DNA of 42,469 nucleotides from Paracoccaceae bacterium (GTDB lineage Bacteria; Pseudomonadota; Alphaproteobacteria; Rhodobacterales; Rhodobacteraceae): NCBI GenBank assembly GCA_028150825.1, contig JAOGIM010000013.1, positions 1 to 42,469 of the forward strand, read 5' to 3'. Shown piece by piece: positions 36,086 to 42,469 of this stretch (position 1 is its first letter; each line of letters starts with the position of its first letter). The notes under the pieces were generated by a model. It saw only the letters and a program-made list of their open reading frames with translations, ran no database searches and was not told where the DNA came from. The position numbers and the translations under genes were made by a program.

Positions 36086-36605
36086 AAGGTAATTTGAGTA
36101 TTAAATCTAACTGCGAAAAAGACACTTATGGATCAAAAGCTATTGAAGAATGCGAAATGCAGCGAAGGTCCACTTTCCTTTCTGTTTCTAAACATTTTGA
36201 AAGTTAGCGTTAAAACCCTCACGACAGGTTGGGGAAAGGCTATCAGGGTAGAAGTCCGATATCATCATCTTAATTACTAGGATAAGGTGGTGATCCAGCG
36301 GGTATAAGCAATATTTTAACCACTCTAACCCAAGATTGAGGTTCGATAATCGTCAGCCAGGGTATTTGGTATCAATGCCTAGGCTTTACGGTTTTATATG
36401 ACCAGTGGTTGGGGACTGTTTGTACGATCTGCTTATAGGACGAGTTATCTACACATTAATATTACTTCCTCGTTAAAGAAAGGAGATAATAAACTAGGCA
36501 GTGTAGGTAGTGTTAGCAAATCCCAAAAGTCTCCAGAGATTTCCCAAAATAAAGTTTTCCAATGCCTACAAAGACAAAACTAACTGCACAGATCTTGAAT
36601 TAGAA
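36086..36605. other. Gap before the primase remnant
   Basis: 520 bases between the DUF6880 end and the primase tail. No convincing gene: the + frames at 36398-36779 overlap the primase antisense or are low-quality. GC-richer patches (36210-36300) show no tRNA-like fold by eye. It may be the worn remainder of the same integrated element. Confidence 0.35.
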
Positions 36606-37062
36606 CTACTTCATAGGCCGTATGGCGTGTCATTGCATCCCACTAAGAGTGCGCGCTTGATAAAGGTTTGTAAGTTTGCCCAAGGCTTTCTTGAAGGCAT
36701 TTGTAGACTGCGGCTTACTGCCAAGGCCTTAGCAGTAATGGCGAAAAGCCTCGTGCAATTTAGAGTCAAGGTATTTTAGATCCGCCTCTACTCTAAATTT
36801 GCAATCGATGAACTCTGTAATACTATCCACTTCAGTCCTATAAGAACTCACCTGATCAAACACTAATTGCGGTCGATTAAGGTCTGGCTTTTGCCAATCC
36901 AGACAACCTTTGATCATCCAGTTCAAGATACCTAGTAGTTCTTCAATCAGTTTACTTGCAGAGCCTTCTTCCAACTGTTCGACAGTGAAGGTACGTTTAA
37001 CAGGAATGGCTATTTCAAAATTATTTGACTTTAGGGTCAGAGTTCGTTCAATTTGATTTCAA
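36606..37062 (-). pseudogene. P4-type phage/plasmid primase, C-terminal remnant
   Basis: Read on the minus strand from the last upstream stop (TGA near 37063): ...FEIAIPVKRTFTVEQ, then KLIEELLGILNWMIKGCLDW, QKPDLNRPQLVFDQ, SSYRTEVDSITEFIDC and EAFRHYC. This is the end of the P4/D5-like primase-helicase family (ELPGILNWxxEGCLxW...P..V...T..YR.E.D.. FI..C). A TAA at 36729-36731 interrupts it, then the frame continues in family style (GLGSKPQSTNAFKKALGKL) through a TGA at 36630 to TAG at 36606. The helicase core and everything upstream are missing, so this is a relic of a phage or plasmid-like element. Confidence 0.7.
36715..36738. repeat. 24-base near-perfect palindrome
   Basis: TTACTGC at 36715 and GCAGTAA ending at 36738 flank an inner AAGGCCTT; only one pair is mismatched. 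It overlaps the premature TAA of the primase remnant. It could be a protein-binding site or chance within coding sequence. Confidence 0.5.
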
Positions 37063-37096
37063 TCAAACTCAACAAAATCGAAGTAAAGGTGACTAA

Positions 37097-38107
37097 ATGA
37101 AGAGATTTATTAGAAATTTTATGACAGCAGCCATCTGCACAATTGCATCGTCCGCCATGGTGAAAGCAGCAGATAAATTCTTTGTTTATGTTTCTCCTGA
37201 TCCAATAGGCGTGAATGCTTTTTTGCAAATGGGAAAAATCGGTATAGAAGCTGCTGCCAAAAAATATGGCGCGGATGTTCAAACTTACGAAAGTACGACA
37301 GCCGTAGCCAGACGAGAAAATGTTGAAGCAGCGTTAAATGAAGGAGCAAGTCTTATCGTTGTTTTAGGCTTTGAATTCAATGATATTATAACAGAATTGG
37401 CGCCAACAGCGCCAAACGTTAATTTCCTCATTGTTGATCAGTGTCTTGCCGATCTACCAGAAAATGTTCATTGCGCTGTTTTTAGAGAATATGAAGCCAG
37501 TTATCTAACAGGCGTTGCTGCTGGCATGATGACAAAAACTAATAAGATTGGGGTGGTTGGGGCATTAGATATTCCTTTTCTACATCGTTATACAGATGCT
37601 TACCGCGATGGCGCTAAATCCATAAATTCAAATATTGAAGTAGAGATACGTTGGGTCGGAGGAGATAATCCTTTCGGTGATCCAGTGAGAGCCAAAGAAC
37701 AAGCTCTAGCAATGAATGCAGCTGGAGCTGACATCATTTTTACAGCAACTGCTGGTGGTGATTTTGGAGTTTTTGAAGGCGCTCAGGAACAAAATTTTAA
37801 AGTTCTGTCAGTCGATGTCAATCGCTGCGTGAACGCACCTGGCTTTGTGATAGATAATACTTTGAAGGGCGTAGATGCAGCACTACTCAATTCAGTCGAT
37901 GCAATAATGAACGGTGCTAAATCATCTGTTTCCTCAGTTGGTTTAAAAGAAGGTGGAATGTCCGTAATGGCCTTAAATAAAGAAGAGTTATCAACGAGCC
38001 AGTGCCTCGTGGCTCACGAACCGGAAGTAATTGCAAAGTTACGAGATGTCGCGGCCCAGATTATAAGTGGCTCTCTTGAACTATCTGATCCAATGTTTAC
38101 TCAGTAA
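37097..38107 (+). CDS. BMP-family (PnrA-like) nucleoside-binding lipoprotein/periplasmic protein
   Basis: The 336-residue solute-binding protein feeds the importer encoded downstream. Residues 1-25 are a signal peptide (MKRFIRNFMTAAIC... ending VKAAD). The mature part has the BMP/PnrA fold: an opening strand FVYVSPDPIGVN, EGASLIVVLGFEFNDI, FREYEASYLTGVAAGMM, KIGVVGALDIPFLHRYTDAYRDG and ADIIFTATAGGDFGVF, which match purine/pyrimidine nucleoside binders. No lipobox Cys at the cleavage site, so it is likely soluble periplasmic. AAAGGTGA precedes the ATG. Exact ligand unknown; the cdd-deoA-deoB-add-upp operon in this window makes nucleosides the best guess. Confidence 0.85.
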   Translation: MKRFIRNFMTAAICTIASSAMVKAADKFFVYVSPDPIGVNAFLQMGKIGIEAAAKKYGADVQTYESTTAVARRENVEAALNEGASLIVVLGFEFNDIITELAPTAPNVNFLIVDQCLADLPENVHCAVFREYEASYLTGVAAGMMTKTNKIGVVGALDIPFLHRYTDAYRDGAKSINSNIEVEIRWVGGDNPFGDPVRAKEQALAMNAAGADIIFTATAGGDFGVFEGAQEQNFKVLSVDVNRCVNAPGFVIDNTLKGVDAALLNSVDAIMNGAKSSVSSVGLKEGGMSVMALNKEELSTSQCLVAHEPEVIAKLRDVAAQIISGSLELSDPMFTQ

Positions 38108-38119
38108 GATTGTTATCAA

Positions 38120-39646
38120 ATGAAGGCAGAGTTGCATGAGGTTTCTGTTAAATTTGGGCCTTTTTGTGCTGTAAATAATGTTTCATTAAGCTTTTTACCC
38201 GGGGAGATTCATGCATTAGTTGGTGAGAACGGGGCAGGGAAGAGCACAGCCATGTCTGTGCTCTTTGGCCTAAATAACGATTATGAAGGCAAAATCCTGA
38301 TTAATGACACGCATAAAAATTGGTGCTCTCCAGCAGATGCAATTTCAGCTGGGATTGGTATGGTACATCAACATTTTATGCTGCAAGAAACCATGTCAGT
38401 TCTTGAAAATGTAATTCTATGCTCAGAGCCTTTGAGTAAATTCGGTTTTGTAAATTTTAATTTGGCAACGATCAATGTACAAAGTTTAATTTCAAAATAT
38501 GATTTGAAAATAGATCTAACACAAAAAATTTCGCATCTTTCTGTTGGGCAGCGGCAAGCAGTAGAAATTCTTAAATTGTTATATCGAAACTCTCAGTTAT
38601 TGATTCTTGACGAGCCAACTGCAGTTCTCACACCAAGTGAAAAACATGCGTTGTTTTTGACGTTGTCAAATTTTAAATTATCCCAAAAGTCAATTATACT
38701 GATCACTCATAAAATTGATGAAGTGATGATGATTGCAGACAGAGTAAGCGTTATGAGGGATGGAAAGCTAATATCAAGTAAGTTACTGCAACACACTTCT
38801 AAAGATGCGATCCAAGAAAATATAATTGGAGGTAAATTACCAAAGCCTATAAAGAGAAAGAAACATAATCCAAGAAATATAGGGTTAGAATTACAACGCA
38901 TTGTGATACCCGGAATTGCAACAAGAAACGAACCCGTTTCATTACAAGTCAGGCTTGGTGAAATAGTTGGAATAGCCGGAGTTTCTGGAAATGGGCAGGC
39001 GCCCTTGGTAGAGGCCATTATCGGATTGCGTAATACTATTTCAGGAAATATTATTCTTAATGATAGGTATATAACGGGAAAGGAAGTCTGGGAACGAAGA
39101 CAGCTTGGATTAACCTATGTTCCCGAGGATCGCCAACGCGTCGGCCTAGCTTTAGATGCGAGTGTCTGTGAAAATGCTTGTATTTCGCAAATTGACAACC
39201 AAGAATTTTCCAATGGATTTATTTTGAAACTAGGGAACATAGGTAGATTTACAAAAAAACTTATAAATAATTTCGATATTCGCGTTGAGAGTGCTAGCGC
39301 TAAAGTTAGAACAATGTCTGGTGGCAATAAACAAAAATTAGTAGTAGCCCGTGAGTTAAATCAGAAAAAGCCAGTTGTAATTGTAGAAAACCCTACTTGG
39401 GGTGTTGATATCGGGGCGATCAATAAAATACACAAAGAACTTATCGTAATGCGTGATGCTGGCCACGCAATTCTGTTGGTTTCGAATGAGCTTGAAGAAA
39501 TAATGGGGCTTTCAGACCATATCCATGTTATGTCGGATGGGCAATTATCAAAACCATTAAAATCAGCCGAGGTCACGGTAAAAAAATTAGGAGATTTAAT
39601 GCTTACCCAAAACGAGAACCATCCGTCTCAAAAGTCAAGAAACTGA
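38120..39646 (+). CDS. Nucleoside-type ABC importer ATPase (two fused domains)
   Basis: The 508-residue cytosolic ATPase contains two ABC domains. The first (about 1-225) has Walker A GENGAGKST, signature LSVGQRQAVEIL and Walker B LLILDEPTAVL with its switch His (ILITHK). The second (about 250-495) has a degenerate Walker A (GVSGNGQAP), signature MSGGNKQKLVVARE and VVIVENPTWGVD where the catalytic Glu is present but the usual Asp precedes poorly. This asymmetry is typical of sugar and nucleoside (BmpA/YufO-like) importers. It lies 12 bases after the binding protein. Confidence 0.92.
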   Translation: MKAELHEVSVKFGPFCAVNNVSLSFLPGEIHALVGENGAGKSTAMSVLFGLNNDYEGKILINDTHKNWCSPADAISAGIGMVHQHFMLQETMSVLENVILCSEPLSKFGFVNFNLATINVQSLISKYDLKIDLTQKISHLSVGQRQAVEILKLLYRNSQLLILDEPTAVLTPSEKHALFLTLSNFKLSQKSIILITHKIDEVMMIADRVSVMRDGKLISSKLLQHTSKDAIQENIIGGKLPKPIKRKKHNPRNIGLELQRIVIPGIATRNEPVSLQVRLGEIVGIAGVSGNGQAPLVEAIIGLRNTISGNIILNDRYITGKEVWERRQLGLTYVPEDRQRVGLALDASVCENACISQIDNQEFSNGFILKLGNIGRFTKKLINNFDIRVESASAKVRTMSGGNKQKLVVARELNQKKPVVIVENPTWGVDIGAINKIHKELIVMRDAGHAILLVSNELEEIMGLSDHIHVMSDGQLSKPLKSAEVTVKKLGDLMLTQNENHPSQKSRN

Positions 39647-39676
39647 AAATATCTATAATTAAATGATAAATATTTT

Positions 39677-40705
39677 ATGAAATATAAAATTTCTTCTTTA
39701 CTAACAGCCCCAATTTTATTGATTTTTGTTTTTGTATTTCTTCTGTGGTTGGCCGACGCTAATATCTTTGAATCTATAGTTGCTTTTTTCAAAGGAGCAT
39801 TTGGGGGCCGTAATTTTGCATATTTATTAGTAACGGTATCGCGAGCCGCGCTGATAACCGGGATGGCACTTGCTGCATTAATTGCCTTTCGCGCTGGCCT
39901 ATTTAATATTGGTGGGGAAGGCCAACTTGTAATTGGCGGTCTAGCCAGTGCTTTTGTGGCAATAAGTTTGCCATTTGGAGGTGCTGTGGGAATTCTTCTT
40001 GTAATATTATCCGGGATGACGGCGGCAGCTCTTTGGGCGGTAGTATCGGGAGCCATGAAATTATGGCTAGGAGTTCCAATATTAGTAGGAAGTCTATTGC
40101 TAAATTACCCAGCCAGATACATTGCCTCTTACTTTGTAAACCATCCTCTTCGAGATGTGTCCTCGGGGATGTCACAAACCCATTTGATCGAAAAGTCATT
40201 ATGGTTACCACTATTACCAACAACAAGACTGGATATCGGCTTCATTTTCATTCTGTTAATGTTTGGTTTGGTTCTTTTCTACTGTTATCGTACAGTTGGA
40301 GGCTACAAAGCAAAAATGACTGGCCTCTCAATAGATTTTGCGAATGCTTCAGGACTTCAAACTAAGAAAATCACGTTAAAAACTCTTGCACTATCAGGCT
40401 CCATAGCAGGTTTAGTTGGTGCAATAGCTGTACTAGGACTACATCACCGATTTACAGATGGTATGCTAGTTCAGCCTCTGTATGCATGGACTGGCATAGT
40501 GGCTGCATTAATGGTTAGCCTTATTCCCTGGGCGATACTTCCTGCCGGGTTCTTTTTTGCTGCAATTCATAGTGGCGCATCTGGAATGGAGCGAACAGCA
40601 GATGTCCCAAAAGAAATAGCAATCATTATTCAGGGATTGATTATTTTATTTGTTGCATCAAAAGTTCCAACCGCGTTTGAACAAGACACGGGAGAGAATA
40701 AATAA
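39677..40705 (+). CDS. Nucleoside-type ABC importer permease 1
   Basis: The 342-residue membrane protein has about nine to ten hydrophobic segments and the BPD_transp_2 signature AALIAFRAGLFNIGGEGQLVIGG, the mark of purine/branched-chain-type permeases, and a coupling region around SGLQTKKITLKTLALSGSIAG that contacts the ATPase. It corresponds to the larger permease of BMP systems (YufP-like). ATG at 39677, 30 bases after the ATPase, no strong ribosome binding site. The stop at 40703-40705 touches the next gene. Confidence 0.9.
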   Translation: MKYKISSLLTAPILLIFVFVFLLWLADANIFESIVAFFKGAFGGRNFAYLLVTVSRAALITGMALAALIAFRAGLFNIGGEGQLVIGGLASAFVAISLPFGGAVGILLVILSGMTAAALWAVVSGAMKLWLGVPILVGSLLLNYPARYIASYFVNHPLRDVSSGMSQTHLIEKSLWLPLLPTTRLDIGFIFILLMFGLVLFYCYRTVGGYKAKMTGLSIDFANASGLQTKKITLKTLALSGSIAGLVGAIAVLGLHHRFTDGMLVQPLYAWTGIVAALMVSLIPWAILPAGFFFAAIHSGASGMERTADVPKEIAIIIQGLIILFVASKVPTAFEQDTGENK

Positions 40706-41631
40706 TACTTGAAAATATTTTTGACCCTGCATTTGCTGACTCGGTAGCACGAATATCGGTTCCGATTTTGTTAGCCTCTCTGGGCGGCGCCCTTTGCCAT
40801 AGGGCTGGTGTTTTTAACATAGCTCTCGAGGGTTTTCTATTAATGGGAGCCTTTATGGCAGTTTTCGGAAGTCATTTTACCGGTTCTGCAATGTGGGGCA
40901 CACTATCGGCGGTATGCGGTGGCGTTTTTATGGCAATATTATTTGCCGAATTTCATCTGCGCAGACCCGGCGATCCAATTGTTGTTTCCATTGCTATAAA
41001 CTTGATCGCTTTAGGTTTAAGTACATATCTCCTGCGGGCAATTTTCAAGGTGAGCGGCGTATTTCAGAGCCATAATATCGATAAAATAAGTCTAGTTAAC
41101 ATTCCTCTATTAGAAAAAATTCCATTCTTAGGTCCTTTCATAAGTGGTCAATCATTACTGTTCTATATTTCTTTAGTTTTAGTAATATTCGCACACTTCT
41201 TTTTTAAATTCCACCAATTAGGATTATGGTTCAGAGCTGCAGGTGAAAACAAACTTGCACTCGAGGCCAGCGGTGTTAATTCAAAAAAAATCCAATTCTT
41301 AGCACTAATTCTATGTGGAGTATTATGTGGATTGGGCGGTGCTCAATTATCGATCTCTAACGTTGGTCTATTTGTCGAAAATATGTCCGCTGGAAGAGGG
41401 TGGATTGCAGTTGTGATTGTTCTGGTTACTGCAGGGCGAGCACTTCCACTACTTGGCCTTGTATTTCTATTTGGCTCCGTAGATAGCGTTGCGCTACGTA
41501 TCCAAGGTCTCGGGCTACCTCAGCAATTTACCGAAATGATGCCCTATTTAGCATCACTTATTGCATTAATCTTTGTTTGTTACAGAAAACTGAAATTTGA
41601 GACGAATACTCAAGGAAAACGAAATGTTTAA
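40705..41631 (+). CDS. Nucleoside-type ABC importer permease 2, noncanonical ATA start
   Basis: About 308 residues, eight to nine hydrophobic segments. The second permease of the pair (YufQ-like) has the matching signature GGALCHRAGVFNIALEGFLLMG. Family sequence clearly begins before the first ATG/GTG/TTG in frame (TTG 40768): codons from 40708 read LENIFDPAFADSVARISVPILLAS, the normal N-terminus. At 40705 the previous stop reads TAATA where a coupled TAATG would be expected, with GGAGAG ten bases upstream. So the start appears to be ATA (ATG to ATA), or translation drops to TTG 40768 and loses the first helix. In-frame TAA at 40699 excludes an earlier start. Confidence 0.85.
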   Translation: MLENIFDPAFADSVARISVPILLASLGGALCHRAGVFNIALEGFLLMGAFMAVFGSHFTGSAMWGTLSAVCGGVFMAILFAEFHLRRPGDPIVVSIAINLIALGLSTYLLRAIFKVSGVFQSHNIDKISLVNIPLLEKIPFLGPFISGQSLLFYISLVLVIFAHFFFKFHQLGLWFRAAGENKLALEASGVNSKKIQFLALILCGVLCGLGGAQLSISNVGLFVENMSAGRGWIAVVIVLVTAGRALPLLGLVFLFGSVDSVALRIQGLGLPQQFTEMMPYLASLIALIFVCYRKLKFETNTQGKRNV

Positions 41632-42176
41632 TTTTTTAATCAAAACGCATGATCAGTAACCTGCGATAACCCATCAAAACAAAGTTATTGTTAGAATTCA
41701 ATTACTGCAACAGGCGTAATTTGTTTCGCGGTCTAGCATATTATAGCGCGTGGCAAGTGCCTATGCGAGTACAGGCCGTTTAATATATAGCTCTGGCCTG
41801 AGATTGGCATATACAAACTATTAAGTTGCCAGTTTTGAAAAATAAGAGAATTGAGAGTCGGAGTATCGAACAGGATTGATATCTTTTAATTACTAACTCT
41901 TCCAAATAAAAGAAAAAGCAATATAGGAAATGTTGTCCAATCGGAAAAGTACCGACAGAAATCCCAGTAGAAAGTTTCCCAAAATGACTACATCCTCTAC
42001 ATTAGAACACACATGAGGGGATGACAAAAAATCAAGATCCAGCGCTCTAAAGTCATTGTCTTTTTTTATGGTTAGATTGTCCTTAAACTATCTCGAAAGG
42101 TCATTGGTGAATTTAGCATGCATAAATCACAACGGTTTTTATCTTTTAATTATATGAATGGCAAAGGAATGATTTC
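41632..42176. other. Gap after the ABC operon
   Basis: 545 bases between convergent genes. AT-rich, with no gene, RNA gene or strong hairpin terminator seen. A minus-strand TATAAT lies near 41743 but has no matching -35 at standard spacing. Confidence 0.4.
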
Positions 42177-42469
42177 TCAAACGCCAAGAGAAAATGAGCG
42201 GAATTTGTCCAAATCAATTTTTGTTATTTCAGTTTTATTTTTTGATTTAGAAATACTAAATCCGGCGTAACCATCTTGCTCCACAATGCTACATATATTG
42301 CGATACGTAACTAAACCGCCGGCATAAGGCATGAAAACATGGGGTTTTCCTGGGATATTCGCCCCTAGATACCAGCTATGTTTTACCTTTGGAAGCAATG
42401 TCGAATTTGCAGTTTCGTCCACATGAGTTGTCCAATCTTGCGCAGCATCTTCGTCCGCTTCTATAGAGT
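42177..42469 (-). CDS. Baeyer-Villiger-type flavin monooxygenase, C-terminal end (partial)
   Basis: The frame enters at the right edge and runs 97 codons to the stop at 42177. It reads DAAQDWTTHVDETANSTLLP, then HSWYLGANIPGKPHVFMPY and GGLVTYRNICSIVEQDGYAGF, which is the characteristic C-terminus of cyclohexanone/phenylacetone-type monooxygenases (W..HV.E.A..TL.P...SWY.GANIPGKPR.F..Y.GG...Y...C..V...GY.GF). These FAD/NADPH enzymes insert oxygen next to a carbonyl. A long lysine-rich tail follows the family end. The FAD and NADPH domains lie outside the window, so activity cannot be judged. Confidence 0.85.
   Translation of the reverse strand, partial: SIEADEDAAQDWTTHVDETANSTLLPKVKHSWYLGANIPGKPHVFMPYAGGLVTYRNICSIVEQDGYAGFSISKSKNKTEITKIDLDKFRSFSLGV

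Noticed and set aside
36398-36779. Two + frames of 61 and 89 codons
   Set aside because: No ribosome binding sites or recognisable features, and the second overlaps the primase relic antisense.
1-42469. tRNA, rRNA and riboswitch genes
   Set aside because: No GGTTCGAATCC-like T-arm in a cloverleaf context, no rRNA stretch and no recognised riboswitch core were seen; a covariance-model scan would be decisive.

Overview
The window looks like a chromosomal segment of a marine alphaproteobacterium, most likely Rhodobacterales (Roseobacter group) with an AT-leaning genome. The evidence is family-level: a GAAC-N7-GAAC SOS box of the alphaproteobacterial LexA type, a large malic enzyme fused to a phosphotransacetylase-like domain, a DUF983 gene followed by a NUDIX fragment, an ECF sigma / small membrane protein / periplasmic metal-sensor operon, and type I secretion-style repeat proteins. 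No rRNA, tRNA, CRISPR array or intact transposase was recognised.

Layout. 0-1.9 kb is a scrambled zone: a FliS-like flagellar chaperone lies between two diverged copies of a leader plus EF-hand protein gene (one running off the left edge, one frameshifted), then DUF983, then a NUDIX gene cut short exactly where an EF-hand coding fragment begins. 1.9-3.3 kb is an ECF sigma operon with a membrane partner and a heavy-metal-sensor-like protein. 3.3-5.6 kb is malic enzyme on the minus strand. 5.7-11.35 kb is a tightly overlapping nucleoside salvage operon: VOC-cupin-cupin protein, cdd, deoA, deoB, add, upp. 11.7-18.2 kb is ordinary single genes: aldo/keto reductase, an SOS-boxed ImuA-like gene, an MFS transporter, metG, a PhzF-family enzyme and an IMPACT-family protein.

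18.3-28.5 kb is devoted to repeat proteins on the minus strand: a 2817-residue surface/secreted protein with an N-terminal lipobox-like motif, six diverged repeats of about 223 residues and a type I secretion-like C-terminus. Upstream of it is a serralysin-type metalloprotease with an intact zinc motif but one frameshift and one in-frame stop. From about 28.5 to 37.1 kb the sequence is eroding: several reading frames that still read as protein are interrupted by single stop codons or small indels (a 114-codon unknown gene, DUF2805, DUF6880, a P4-type primase tail). These sit among apparently intact genes: rhodanese, TauE/SafE permease and an unusual photolyase-like protein whose FAD domain comes first and whose alpha/beta domain comes last.

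37.1-41.6 kb is a four-gene BMP-type nucleoside ABC importer (binding protein, double ATPase, two permeases). The last permease has lost a canonical start codon (ATA where ATG is expected). The right edge holds the C-terminus of a Baeyer-Villiger-type flavin monooxygenase. Functionally, the importer and the salvage operon fit together: nucleosides taken up by the ABC system could be deaminated (cdd, add), phosphorolysed (deoA), fed into pentose phosphate (deoB), and the uracil salvaged (upp). No database search was possible, so family names come from motif recognition.
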